A stretch of 40,365 nucleotides of DNA from Temnopleurus reevesii (lineage: Eukaryota > Echinodermata > Echinoidea > Temnopleuroida > Temnopleuridae). A program made the position numbers and the translations under genes. The notes below the pieces were generated by a model, which was not told the DNA's origin, did no database searches, and saw nothing but the letters and a program-made list of their open reading frames with translations. Shown one piece after another: positions 30,165-40,365 of this stretch (position 1 is the first letter of the stretch; every line of letters begins with the position of its first letter). The stretch spans positions 18,197 to 58,561 of the forward strand of contig BQKZ01005216.1 in the NCBI GenBank assembly GCA_036244855.1, written 5' to 3'.

Positions 30165-30727
30165 TTAAAGGTTGAGATCATCAGTGATCATGATAAATAG
30201 TATTTTAGTAGTATATAGTTTCGGGGCCTGGAAAGTATATACACTCTTAAAACAAATTGGTCAACATGACTCGGTTATTGATTAGATGGGTACGAAACAG
30301 ACGCGTATAGCCAGCACTGCACTGTCTTGAACGGGGACGGACACTATTTACGCTGGGGTGGGGCGCATTCTTCGGTTCCTTCCGGTTTTATGCCCCTTTT
30401 CACGTTTTTTCTCACATTTCTACTGGGAGCGTCCTATATCCCCTGGCTACGTGCCTGAAAAAATACTGAACTGTTCATGCATGGCACCTGAAGAGTTGTG
30501 GGAATTTCTTATTTTAACTACTTAAGGATTATACCCAAATTTAGAAGACCATGTATTCACTTCGCTTACAACTTCTTCTTTTATTTTTGTCATATCATAT
30601 TTCATATAATAATTACAATGCTATTCATATAGCGTCAAATCCATTCTGTGGAGTGCTCAAGACGCATTAAGAGAAAAGTAAGAGTAACCTAAGAAGAGAA
30701 CAGATTAGCTGCTTTAATCAGCGTTAA

Positions 30728-30894
30728 GGTCCGGGCACACCAAAACGGCACGGCATCACGGCACGGTATTTACGCGATTTCTTCCCTGTGATTGGCCAAT
30801 TGTGAATCATCCTTTATGCGGAGGAGCGCGCTGACCAATAGCAACCAACCGTTATGCCGTACCGTGTTTGGTGTGCCCGTTCCTTTAATAAAAA
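30728..30894. mobile_element. Second TTAA-flanked MITE family
   Basis: Flanked by TTAA on both sides (30724-30727 and 30895-30898). Imperfect inverted ends CGGGCACACCAAAACGGCAC and TGTTTGGTGTGCCCG. The interior has GATTGGCCAAT and GACCAATAGCAACC, i.e. CCAAT-type motifs. It differs in sequence from the 130-bp family. Non-coding. Confidence 0.75.
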
Positions 30895-31085
30895 GGGCAA
30901 TCGCATAAAGAGGGGATATTTATGAGTATAGGCCAATATAACCAAATCTAATGGCTGCAGTCTTGTCCGAAAATTGACCATACTTTCTCCAAAGTGTGCT
31001 AGCAGTAATAACTAATAACTGATCGCCTAAAGGTTAAGATGGTACATTAATAATTAGGGAATAAACTCATAATACGAGGAATATA

Positions 31086-31600
31086 CTTTTTTTCAATTTA
31101 ATTAAATTCAACATTTCTTTATTCGGCTTAAAAGAAAACACACATAAAATAGCAAAAAAAAATAATAGAGGTCTGGGCTGGTGATAGAATTATAATCTTT
31201 TTGCTGTAGTATTGTTGCCAGACGGGTTTACCAAAAGATGCAAATTTTATGCACGCACTAAACGCAAGGGTTGTTTTTGACAACCCAACAGATTGCTCGA
31301 GGCTTGCACAATGATATATGCGAACTTGATTGCAAGTAGGCCTACTGTAGTTAAATAAAACACTTCCGTAATGTATTCAAATTTACTCTCGTTTACCCCC
31401 AGACGAACCATGTATTCATCTGTAAAAAATAATGAGAATACAATATGTCAGAATGCAACTGGTATACGTTCACCTTGTTGGATTGGACAAAAATCATAAT
31501 ATGAACTGCGGCTTCGTGCATCTAGAGAGCGACTTTGGTTTTCAAAAATGGTATTTCGACATCTAGGTAAAAACGCAAAGATGAGAGTCGGTCTTTACAT
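31086..31600. other. Non-coding with scraps of MITE sequence
   Basis: GACGGGTTTACCAAAAGATGC (31218), TGACAACCCAACAG and CTCGAGGCTTGC resemble the 37763 element. CACTTCCGTAATGTATTCAA (31361) matches an arm of the 37233 element. These are probably nested, broken copies. Confidence 0.45.
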
Positions 31601-31604
31601 TTTA

Positions 31605-31735
31605 CGGGACCCCCCCCCCCCCCAACTCTCGCCTGAAAATACAAAGAAACCTAGATTCTCAAAAATCAGTAACGCCATGCGGTATAGTTGAAAGGCTGAG
31701 TAAGGGCGGGGAGGATGGAGGGGGGGGGGGGAAGA
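31605..31735. repeat. Poly-C and poly-G tracts
   Basis: A C-run of about 15 at 31610 and a G-run of about 12 at 31719 lie some 110 bp apart in inverted sense. Run lengths are likely to be unreliable. Confidence 0.8.
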
Positions 31736-31884
31736 CTATTTCTGTGATGAATACAAACCTGTTTTCACCCAGAAGGCAATATCAAAATAGGCCAACTAAT
31801 CATGAAGACAACCGGATGGAAAAAATAATTGAAAGCCTAGATGCCGCATTCGGAAGATGAAACAATATATTATGCATCTGGGTA

Positions 31885-31979
31885 GCGTTTCACAAAATCG
31901 TTCTTAAAGTTACGGGCGATTTAGCAAATTAGACGCGTTAACTTACTACGATCGTTATTAACTTTAATTTCGTGAAACG
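31885..31979. mobile_element. Short foldback, GTTTCAC/GTGAAAC ends
   Basis: GCGTTTCACAAAATCGTTC then TTAAAGTT pairs with AACTTTAATTTCGTGAAACG. Shares vocabulary with the 15005-15510 cluster. Confidence 0.65.
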
Positions 31980-32074
31980 TTCATCTGGATGGTTTTTCAC
32001 GAACTGACCAAGTTTAGAACGACTATAAGAACGATTTGATAAGACGACGGGATTAGTTCTTGTGCTGCACACTG

Positions 32075-32240
32075 AAAAAAAAAGGGTTCACAAAACTGCA
32101 AACTCTCGCGTAAATGTGCAATCTGTGGCAAAACTCGTAAAGGTGTAATATTGCATCCTTTTGATGTATTAATATCAAAAATTAATTTGAAAAGGGTGCA
32201 ACATTGTAACCTTCCTATGTCAATTAGTGTCAAACGGATA
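32075..32240. repeat. AAGGTGCAA-motif repeat, second location
   Basis: Runs of GGGTTCACAAAACTGCAA, AAAGGTGTAATATTGCATCC and AAAAGGGTGCAACATTGTAA, in the same style as 5507-6042. Confidence 0.45.
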
Positions 32241-32641
32241 CTGTTTTATGAAAGTGAGTCTTTGTTTGATTCATTTAAAGTTATTATTCAAGCTGGTAAT
32301 TATATTCAATATTTGATTTGACATGTTATGATTTAATTTTGTGATAACCTATTCATCTGAAACTATTTTAGCTTAACAAATGGAAATGTACGTTTGAGAA
32401 CATTTTGGAACGATTTGGCAAAAGACGCTATCCCATCAATGAACAATGAATGCGATAAAAAGATCTGTTCGAGGCTCAATAAGTATGATAACAGCGGGTA
32501 GGGCAGCTCGGTCATTTAGACGTGTAACTTTGAAGCGATCGTTCAAGGCGCGGAATCGATCCCTACAGCAAAATCTTTGCCTAGGTTTTTTTCTAATTTT
32601 TAGATATAATGGGGATAAAATGCACCCTAAAAAGGTGCTCC

Positions 32642-32748
32642 CACAAAGAAGAAAGGGTGCAACTTTGCACTTTATAGGGTGAAAGTAATACAACAGTTGT
32701 ATTACTTTCACCCTATAAAGTGCAAAGTTGCACCCTTTCTTCTTTGTG
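32642..32748. repeat. Perfect 107-bp palindrome with 1-base centre
   Basis: Two 53-bp arms (32642-32694 and 32696-32748) are exact reverse complements around a single A at 32695. The arms run from CACAAAGAAGAAAGGGTGC to GTAATACAAC. They contain the GGGTGCAACTTTGCACTTTA motif of the AAGGTGCAA family. No mismatch was found on base-by-base comparison. It could be a young foldback insertion or a hairpin artefact of sequencing or assembly. Confidence 0.95.
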
Positions 32749-33050
32749 AATAGCCCTGGTCTAAATAACAGTGGCTTAGTCCAGGGTTAAGTTTAACCCC
32801 GCTATCGGAATACAGGCTTTTGGGTTAAAGCGCTCATAATGTACCCCAGTTTTTCCTGATGAAAAACACCGCCACAGTCTATGAGAAAACATTAAGGTTC
32901 ATAGTTCAGGGAAGATTGAAATGAGTGTGACATTTTTATATTCATCTTAGGATATGTTGCGGAAGATTCAACATGAATAATTTATACATTTTCGTCTGCT
33001 TCAAGGCTTTTGCTGGGATAACATGATGTACTTTGTGATGCGCCTTAACA
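32749..33050. other. Non-coding, no gene seen
   Basis: No feature recognised. Confidence 0.4.
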
Positions 33051-33301
33051 CTGTGAGGAGAAACGACAAGGGATCTGGATAAAACAAACGAATTTTATTC
33101 AAACCGTCACAATGGCGTTGTTTACATAAAAGTAAAACGTTTCCTTGTTGATCATGTTGATTCAAGGAAAAGCTGCGACAGCTATTTGATATTTCTCAGC
33201 AGAATAATAGGGAAGGAATTTTCTGTTGGCATGCAAAGATCTACTGATTGAATGTAAGTTGTTTACATTGTCCAATTCCTTTATCAATTCTGCTCACAGA
33301 G
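33051..33301. mobile_element. GCAGAAGGGACAAA-family foldback, copy 3
   Basis: Diverged copy. Left CTGTGAGGAGAAACGACAAG and GGATAAAACAAACGAATTTT; right AATGTAAGTTGTTTACATTG and TTCTGCTCACAG. The interior retains TGCGACAGCTATTTG and GGGAAGGAA. Confidence 0.65.
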
Positions 33302-34872
33302 TATTCTCAGCTAGTTTACGCAAAAAAAAAAAACCAAGTAGACAAAATAACAGTCTCATCTCCGTACCTCGGTCGATCCTTTCATCTCTATAATATACAT
33401 TTCCCTTTTCTGTTTAGGAGAATATGATGCAACATTATGCGACATACTATTTTCATATTTTCTGGAAAAGCAATTTAGTTTTGTGTACTGCACAAATTAT
33501 ATCCTGCACCCCCCTCCCAGTCAGAGGTATGGGGTATCAAATTTGAAGTGAATAGGGCTCCGAGATTGCTAAAGGGGCCGCTAAATTTGAGCTGAATAAC
33601 TCTTCTTGGTTTTTTTTTTCATTTCCTGAGAGAGGCACACACATTTTGCTTATTTTGGCTGAGAGGAGCGCAAAAGAAGCACAGTTATAGATAATAATGG
33701 AATTCGCCGCCAGGCTCATGAGAGTCATTAATAATGTACAAGAATGGAGTGTCTGATTGGAGTGGCAACGGCCATTAGCAACAGACAGTCTATGGTCAAT
33801 TATGATTAAAGCTCAAGTATAGTTTTGGTAAAGATTAAGAAATGTGAATTTTTAATGTATGTCATGACATATAATTCTTATACACATTTTGAAACCATAA
33901 CATTTTTTTTTCGAGCTGATTCTTTTGAAAATTTGAATTTGACCGTAAAATCATTTTAGCACCCTTTCTTGGTTATAACAATATTTTGCTTGTTATCGGG
34001 CATACGGTATACAAAGTTATTTCAGAGATTTGACAAAATTATGATAAAAGGGAATGCACAACGATTAAATTCTGAAATTTTTATCCAACTATGTTCATGA
34101 GAAGTTGTCCTTTATCAAAAAAGAAAATATTGAATTAGTGTCGGGGGACACGACACTAAAATATTTTGCGCATTTTAGGTTATAGCTTTTCCCAAACTTC
34201 ATTTTTCGCAGAATCTTTTGTGCAACATGATTGTTCATGATACTATATTTCATTTTATATTGATTTGAAGACAAAATTTGGTGATAGATATATTCGCTTT
34301 TACCAAAACTTTACTTGGGCTTTAAAGGGTTAACAAATCCTGGAATTATTGTTCATTCATTGGATGAACGAATAATCAGATTTAAAGAATACGGTGATAA
34401 TTCAAGCAAAATAGGACAACCCATTAATTACGAATTTTCGAAGTCACAAGAGATATTACAATCCCTGGGGATCCATGCGAAAGGTAACATTGAAAGAATT
34501 TGTGACGTCATGTCAGACAGCTCCTTGTTCACCCTGTATACAATATTTCGCATTTCCTTCCTTTTTTTTCGGAAAAGTCATTTAAATGTTGGTTTTCCGC
34601 TTGAGTTTTGCATTCCCTAATCGATTCTGCATGTATTTTGAGAAGAATCATGTGGCCAGGAACTCTTAATCAAAAGTTTACATTAATCCATTAAAAATGG
34701 TGCTATGTACAAAGTGAATGAGGAGTTGGCCTGACGTCTCAGATTCCGTCGATGTTGCCGAGCACACGGATCCCCTTCAACGGCAGTGGTCATGAAATTT
34801 GAAAATTCACAACTTTTTAACTGATCGATTATCCGATTTTGCTCGGATTTTCACATTTCGTTTGTTTGACGT
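33302..34872. other. Non-coding, no gene seen
   Basis: Long AT-rich stretch. The frame at 34315-34620 opens at TTG and shows no domain. GTGTCGGGGGACACGACAC near 34138 is a small palindrome. The wording suggests an old interspersed repeat, but no second copy is in the window. Confidence 0.4.
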
Positions 34873-35001
34873 GGGGCCTGTAACATAAAAGAGATACGAT
34901 AAATTAATAATTGATCGTATCTTTATGATATATGTCTTGCCATAGACTTACGATTAAAATTTAAATTAAAGTTTTATTGCACCTTTTATGTTACAGGCCC
35001 C
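34873..35001. mobile_element. GGCCTGTAACATAAA-family MITE, copy 5
   Basis: Clean inverted ends GGGGCCTGTAACATAAAAG and CTTTTATGTTACAGGCCCC, interior GCCATAGACTTACGATT. This is the best example of the family outside the duplication. Confidence 0.85.
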
Positions 35002-35119
35002 TGGTTTTATTCAATGAGAACGTGGTAATTCAAAGAATTGGTTCCCTTTTAAATTCTAAGCATGGTTGTTTGTAAGCTTCATCCAACTAGCCTTCATCCT
35101 CTCCGGAGGACTTTCTTAA

Positions 35120-35247
35120 GCCCCGGTCACATAGGACCCCGGTAGCAACACGATTCACCCGACTCGTTGTTCTGAGGCAGTTAACTGTAAATTAACAAAG
35201 AGTCGGGGTGAATCGTGTTGCTTCCGGGGTCCTATGTGACCGGGGCT
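35120..35247. mobile_element. TTAA-type foldback element, copy 5
   Basis: Clean 128-bp copy. TTAA at 35116-35119 and at 35248-35251. Ends GCCCCGGTCACATAGGACCC and GGGTCCTATGTGACCGGGG. Core GGCAGTTAACTGTAAATTAA. Confidence 0.9.
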
Positions 35248-35307
35248 TTAAGCCTCATGAAGTCGTTTGAGGTTCTTACTCCCTCTCGATCCATTTCTGT
35301 TCAGCAC

Positions 35308-35535
35308 TCACTATGAGCAGAGCGGATAAAGGCCTGGGACAAATAAAACAAGATCCATACAAGCATTTACAATACCTAGATGGACACAAAAGAAATGTCA
35401 ATCCTTCTCATTCTGTGGAAAATGTTGAACAAGAGTCGCACCTGAGACTTTCTTTGGGGATCATTAAGCCATTGTAATGATTGTGAATGAAGCTGTTTGC
35501 TTTGTCCTAGTCCTTTGTCCTTTCCGTTCACAGTG
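35308..35535. mobile_element. GCAGAAGGGACAAA-family foldback, copy 4
   Basis: Left ATGAGCAGAGCGGATAAAGG, GGGACAAATAAAAC and CAAGCATTTACAATA; right CATTGTAATGATTGTGAATG, GCTTTGTCCTAGTCCTTTG and CCGTTCACAGTGA. Non-coding. Confidence 0.7.
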
Positions 35536-36298
35536 ACTGGACCATTGATGTGGGATAATGCGTAGCAAGTGTCTCTATTCAGTGGATATTTTAGGGGTCT
35601 TATCAATGACATAACGACGTAACTCCATTTTTGTTTAAACGAAAATGAGGTTCAGATATCAAACTGTTCAGAAAATGTAACGTTTCAAAAACACAATGGA
35701 GTTATAAAGAAATCAGAATGTCATTTTCACTTTCCTTTTTATTTAATTTAATTTCATTCTATTTTATTTTTATTTCTAATTCTAATTTTACGCTGAACAT
35801 CATAGACCAAAATCTATGAGATTATTTTGTTTTGTTAAAACCACCAAGTCGGAGTTAAACCTTTGTGTCACCGAGTCGAAAAATCGATTTCAGCCTTTCA
35901 AACGATATTCCAGACAAGCATGACAAGTAAGGCAGACAAACGTATGATTCGAGAAATTGACAAATGGGTCATGTTGCAATCCATGTTGCCTAGGGGTGTA
36001 TCCTTAACCCTATTCTTGTTGATTCACCATTTTAACAACACGAACGTGACGATATTTTGGCAGGATACTTGGACATGTACCCTCCGATTATTGCTATGTT
36101 CGCAATTTTACACGATGAATTATGCCCAATCGGCTGGCGAATCATGACATGATTGGTATTTTCTTTCTTTTCTTCGGGGGTATGTCGTATTTCAAAAACT
36201 TTTCTTTCTCAGTTACCCCATATTAATATGAATTTTTGCCAATCATATGCATACACAGGGCTGAGAGTCCGTTTAAATAAGCAGCGATACATTAACAC

Positions 36299-36300
<2 letters not shown>
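35536..36300. other. Non-coding, no gene seen
   Basis: The 94-residue frame at 35863-36147 has no recognisable domain, signal or splice support and is treated as chance. Confidence 0.4.
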
Positions 36301-36337
<37 letters not shown>

Positions 36338-36393
36338 CCACCACCATCATCATCATCATCACCACCACCACCATCATCATCACCATCATCCAT
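36301..36393. repeat. (CAT/CAC)n microsatellite
   Basis: About 30 CAT or CAC triplets. The poly-His frame is an artefact of the repeat. Confidence 0.95.
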
Positions 36394-36942
36394 AGATGTG
36401 GAAGACGAATCCCTTTACAAGAGGTTCAGTGTCGGCAAATGAAGGTGGTCTCAGGTGGAAAAAATGAAATAGCTCTGTTGCATAATGACGACAAATAAAC
36501 AATGAACCCTCTTTAATTGTGATAGTAATTTGAAAATACTATACTTTTGCTCACCCAGTCATAACAGTTATATTTACACATAATATGGGCGAAGTGAACA
36601 TATTTAACCCCCAAACTGGAAAATCACATCATAATTAATTTATCGAGCGTATACCTGGGCGCAATAAGCAGTAGGTTTACCTGATAGAATGATAAATGAA
36701 GATAGCAATATGAAGTGGACAGCATGTGGAAACATGTGGAAATGAGTTAAATTAAGAACGTACCCCCCCCCCCCCAAAAAAAAAGTTTATTTTTCAAACG
36801 TTTTTGCTCAGTCTGACAAGTTCTAATTTTCAAATGATATGTAAATTAAAAAAAAAGATCTTGATTGCAACTGCACATCTACCGCATAGGTGGCAAAATA
36901 CTCGTTATCTATTGCTTATCACTGGCATTAGGAAGCACCAAA
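36394..36942. other. Non-coding, no gene seen
   Basis: Contains a C-run followed by an A-run near 36763-36784. Nothing else recognised. Confidence 0.4.
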
Positions 36943-37092
36943 AACACAATATAAACTATATATTTATGTAAAATAAAATGGGCCGTGGTATGATAGATCC
37001 ATAGGCCATGTATTGAACTGTTTGGACAAAACAGTCACAAGCCGGTTTCGATTTGAATAGCATTACAAAGGAGCATTTAATTATATCGTGTT
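36943..37092. mobile_element. ACACGATATAATCTATTT-family MITE, copy 3
   Basis: Left ACACAATATAAACTATATAT and right AATTATATCGTGTT. The interior, with GATCCATAGGCCATGTATTG and TTTGAATAGCATTACAAAG, matches the copies at 14790 and 24327. The right part is shortened. Confidence 0.75.
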
Positions 37093-37232
37093 CGAGCCTC
37101 GAGCATTAAAAGATGCAGTCAGCTCATGTTGCTCATCTTTTCAATGACACCATGCAGCTGATTGTCATTTCTGTATGAAGTTACTACTCAAGTATGACAT
37201 CTATTTGCTTTTGCTAGCGCTAATATGTCAAA

Positions 37233-37529
37233 TAATAGACCACTTTCGTAATGTATTCAAATTTTATGTGCTCTTCTTTGTCGAATGCACAATGAGACTC
37301 TATTTTGTCACCTGATATGAAATAATCGTATTTCAATAGAATGAATGTGGAAGGAACGCAATAGTTGTTGCTAGGTTGATCAAGCAACAAATTTTGTCCA
37401 ACCTAGCAACGTATAGTATGCAAGTAGCAAACTGAGTATTGTAATCCATTTATGTTTTGCCAACTGAATACATATTTCCTCTTGGGGCAAACGTGAATAA
37501 ATTTGAATATGTTACGAAAGTGCTCTATT
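37233..37529. mobile_element. 297-bp foldback element
   Basis: Ends AATAGACCACTTTCGTAATG and TTACGAAAGTGCTCTATT. Inner arm pair GTATTCAAATTTTA and AAATTTGAATATG. A nested hairpin GTTGCTAGGTTG and CAACCTAGCAAC lies at 37367-37410. Confidence 0.8.
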
Positions 37530-37762
37530 GAATGACTGACAGCGTGTTCAAATTCTGACAAAATATACGAGTACTGTATCCTACCAAGGAAAGTTTTCTT
37601 AAAACTCTCCTTGGTCCTACACAGCTCGGTCAAAAACGTGTCTGAACGTCCAATCAGTTACATAATGTTTTTTTTTTCATGAATAATTTTCTTTATCCTT
37701 GCTCGGTATGAACCGCAATTCTGAACATGGGTTTAGCCTTCAAATGTGCAATTTACTAAATG

Positions 37763-37980
37763 AATAGGCGGGTTTACTTATATATTCAAATTTATGTGCG
37801 TTTAACGTAGTTACGCGGTATTCCATAGGCCGGTTGATAACAATAATACTTGGAATTCAGTTTGCATACATTACTTGTTGCTATGTCGGGCAAGCCTCGG
37901 GCAAGCTTTTGGGTCGTCAAGAACAACCTTTGTGTTAGAGGTATGCATAAAATTTGCATCTATTAGTAAACCCGCCTATT
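37763..37980. mobile_element. AATAGGCGGGTTTACT-family element, full copy
   Basis: Terminal inverted repeats AATAGGCGGGTTTACT and AGTAAACCCGCCTATT are exact over 16 bp and bound 218 bp. Interior blocks TTGCATACATTACTTGTTGC and GGCAAGCCTCGGGCAAGC recur near 2.4 kb. Confidence 0.9.
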
Positions 37981-38164
37981 CCCCTCAATACAGCCTTCAC
38001 AGTGACATTGGGCGTGATAATGTATTAATTAATGTAATGAAATTAATGAATGAAATTAATGAATAAAGAAAATTGGAAATTTAATGAGAAAATATCAATG
38101 TATGATTTGTAGAATACTTAATATGATGGAGAGTTGTATAACTATTTTCATAACATTTCATTCT

Positions 38165-38540
38165 ATAATTGAATAATTCTTGCCTTATCCCAACATGGAT
38201 AAACATTGATTGACAGTGCTTTACCATTTACCGAGAAGCTGAGTAAAAAATCCCAGGCATTCTCGGGTAGGAATCGAACCCACGCGGCCACGATCTCCTG
38301 ATGACTAGACAGGTGTCTTACAACTAGACCACCGAGAGCCGATGGAAGTGGCGGGCTCGATTCGTGTTATAGCAGCAGGTACTGCGTAAATATCAATTTA
38401 ATGATTTTTGTGTTGGGTGGATAATAATTGAATGATTCTTGCCTTATCCCAAATGATGCCTTTTCTCAGCTTCTCGGTAAAGCACTGTCAATCAATGTTT
38501 ATCCATGTTGGGATAAGGCAAGAATTATTCAATTATTATC
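38165..38540. mobile_element. Head-to-head SINE pair with near-perfect inverted arms
   Basis: A reverse-strand SINE has its tail at 38165-38255 and a tRNA-like head at 38261-38339. The head's B-box reads GGTTCGATTCC on the reverse strand and its acceptor ends TCTCGG and CCGAGA pair. A second copy of the tail lies in opposite orientation at 38461-38538. The two tails are inverted repeats of about 75 bp that differ mainly by a 7-bp ATTTACC duplication in the left arm. A third fragment of the tail end lies at 38421-38450. The head and its upstream flank match 7632-7750. The anticodon loop is aberrant, so I do not call a tRNA gene. Confidence 0.7.
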
Positions 38541-38549
38541 CACCAGACA

Positions 38550-40253
38550 CAAATATCATTAAATTGATTTCATTCTATGTTCCAATTTCAAGAGCAATGG
38601 AACCGGGGAGTGGCTGGCGACTGCAGACAGCAGACCTAGCTCTGGGCATAAAATTATAATACAGAGCTGCTCTACTTTCAGACCCTGAAATGAGATGAAT
38701 TGATTGACCAATTTATCCATAACTTTAATATTGAATACGGAGACACACATGCCTACCGTACATCATGGTACATCATTTGAATTCATTGGGAGAAAAGTAG
38801 TAGGTTTTTCACATGGATCAAAAGAATATATTATTTTGCCATTTTAAAGGAAAATGTTTGCTCTGCAGAGATCTATGTTGATGATATACACTTATTTGGG
38901 AAAAATAGAGAATGAAAAGTGGTTCAAAATTATTTAATGCACTTTCCAAATAGAAAGGTTTACTTATTTACTATTTGTCTCTATCCAACCTGCACTTTTT
39001 CAACTCCTTGGCCCATTTTCTTTTCAATTTGATGTCTAGACGCATTTACACTGTGTTAACTCTTACATCCGAATAAATTTAATATGTTCTTGAAACAATT
39101 TTCAGGCAGAAATTGGCTTCCAACATTCTTTCCCCTTCGTTTGATTCCCATTCCGAGTAGAATAAGAATGAGAAATGTAATTCAATTTCAATTGTATTTG
39201 CAGTTTCAATCAATGCCCCCATGGAAGATCGCAGTATCTACATTTTGCACATTCTAGGATATGGATCATTTTATGTGGTTGAGTTCCATTTGATTGGTTT
39301 TATTTAATTGTATTTTCCGTCATAAAATCATACAATAAAAACATACAACGAGCAATATAAAAATGAAACTAGACATTTAATTCGTCATGGAGACGAATTA
39401 GGTGGTCTGTCTTGGAGGATCATTTTCGAGAAGAAATGGCTAACATATACAGATGACGTGAATGTGAATGATTTCAGATATGAAAAATTTAATTCATAAT
39501 GTGATTTTAGACAATTGAGCCTAGATGACGTCATGGGGATGTTATGACCTCGAGTTACTTGTGCGATTGAGATAGGCCTATAGTCAACAACTATATGTAT
39601 GAAAAATTAAGATACATTTGAAAAGTTGGTTCGTGAAATACGTATATTGCAATTAGTATTTTGTGGGATGTTTCCTTTGTGGATGTGAAACATCTAATTG
39701 CAAGGTCTGCATGGATAGCAAATTTGGATGCATTTTGAACTTTTTATTCTCGAGATACATGAGACCAATTAGGGTGATTAATATATTAGCCATTGATTAC
39801 TGAAAACAAGTATGATATTAATGTTTCTCATTAAATTTTGAACATTTTGGGTGTTTGTGGGGGGAGGATTTGTTTTTATGGATGTGAAATATCACATTGT
39901 AAAGTGGTGAAGGCGCCCTGCGTGGCTGCCTCTCATTCTGTGCTCTTACATTTGGGTTATTTTCTTGTGTAATACTGGATATTTTCCTTGTATTTATGTG
40001 TCATGTGTATTTAGGAAGCTTTATGAATCTCCTGGACCAATTTTGTAGGAAGAAATTTATAAATCTGGATATTATTCAGTAAGTTGAATTTCAGGTTAGT
40101 TCATTTCAGTACTAGTACTTGATTGTACAGTACCCATATATAGCTTTTTGTGTAGTGTGCACTTGTGTATACCACAATTGATTAGGTTCTTTTTGGCATT
40201 ATCTGAAAGTCCTGTATCTATTCATTGGTTAGTGTGTTATTCAGATCCATACA
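38550..40253. other. Repeat-poor stretch, no gene seen
   Basis: No foldback, SINE or microsatellite was recognised over 1.7 kb, unlike the rest of the window. This would fit the 5' flank of the gene candidate at the right edge. Loosely similar phrases near 39670 and 39880 (TGGATGTGAAACATCTAATTG, TGGATGTGAAATATCACATTG) suggest an old local duplication. Confidence 0.4.
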
Positions 40254-40365
40254 ATGGAGGGAATTAGACGCCTTTGTGTTGTAATTCTAATTCTCACTAT
40301 ACTCCCAACTGCAGATTTTCTGTACCAGGGTAGTTTTGCTCACAGAGTACAAATCAGTAACAATA
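40254..40365 (+). CDS. Partial N-terminus of a putative secreted or membrane protein
   Basis: ATG in a good context (ACAATGG) opens a frame that stays open for 37 codons to the window edge. It starts MEGIRRLCVVILILTILPTA: two Arg, then about 12 hydrophobic residues, then a small-residue cleavage-like site. That is a standard signal peptide. The following residues, DFLYQGSFAHRVQISNN, are not recognised. TTATTCAG just upstream (ending 40244) could be a splice acceptor, and GGGTAGT near 40329 a weak donor, so the frame could be a first coding exon. The repeat-poor DNA upstream fits a gene start. The length is too short for a firm call. Confidence 0.45.
   Translation, partial: MEGIRRLCVVILILTILPTADFLYQGSFAHRVQISNN

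Larger units (their letters stand above)
29800..31085. repeat. Three diverged copies of a CCAGCAGTAATAACT repeat
   Basis: Copies near 29800-29935, 29975-30195 and 30955-31085 share GAAAATTG, GT(G/A)CCAGCAGTAA or GTGCTAGCAGTAA, AATAACT, AAAGGTTAAGA and GGTRCATTAATAAT blocks. The middle copy is interrupted by the TTAA foldback at 30049. Confidence 0.6.

Noticed and set aside
34315..34620. 101-residue gene
   Set aside because: The frame opens at TTG, not ATG, and shows no domain or splice context.
35863..36147. 94-residue gene
   Set aside because: No recognisable motif, no signal peptide and no splice support; the hydrophobic stretch alone is not evidence.
36153..36395. Histidine-rich protein
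   Set aside because: The His run is the (CAT/CAC)n microsatellite; the part before it has no protein character.
38261..38339. Functional tRNA gene on the reverse strand
   Set aside because: Acceptor and T-arm pairs exist, but the anticodon loop is too long, and tail and upstream flank mark it as a SINE.

Overview
The window is animal nuclear DNA. It is AT-rich, full of short non-autonomous transposons, and has microsatellites, non-LTR retrotransposon 3' ends and tRNA-derived SINEs. Genes are sparse and use eukaryotic splice and start contexts. A histamine H3/H4-like GPCR, the SINE and LINE tail types and the very high foldback density suggest a marine invertebrate deuterostome, most likely an echinoderm. 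That placement is inference and no marker here proves it. I see no rRNA gene, functional tRNA, CRISPR array, operon, or gene of phage, viral or bacterial type.

Layout. 1-4.8 kb: repeats, including two related tandem copies (1795-2364 and 2544-3878) and three 265-280 bp tandem units (3881-4800), several interrupted by inserted elements. 4.8-16.5 kb: no convincing gene; LINE ends, a tRNA-like SINE, microsatellites and foldback elements. 16.5-23.3 kb: a 3.35-kb tandem duplication joined at a single N. Each copy carries the same 90-codon frame, which begins with a signal-peptide-like stretch. The frame is intact in copy 2 and has a stop at codon 34 in copy 1. 24.3-26 kb: the one clear gene, a class A GPCR read from one open frame, whose frame ends at a TAA in place of the tyrosine of NPxxY. 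26-38.5 kb: intergenic DNA with more foldbacks, SINEs and a perfect 107-bp palindrome. 38.6-40.25 kb: repeat-poor. From 40254 a signal-peptide-like N-terminus is open to the window edge.

The coding candidates do not form a pathway: one receptor-like gene, one duplicated small putative secreted protein, and one partial putative secreted protein. The strongest oddities are the concentration of nearly all differences between the two duplicate copies inside the 90-codon frame, and the receptor's stop codon at a key residue followed by an in-frame helix-8-like tail. All three Ns in the window lie at or close to ends of tandem copies, so unmerged haplotypes are a serious alternative to real duplication.
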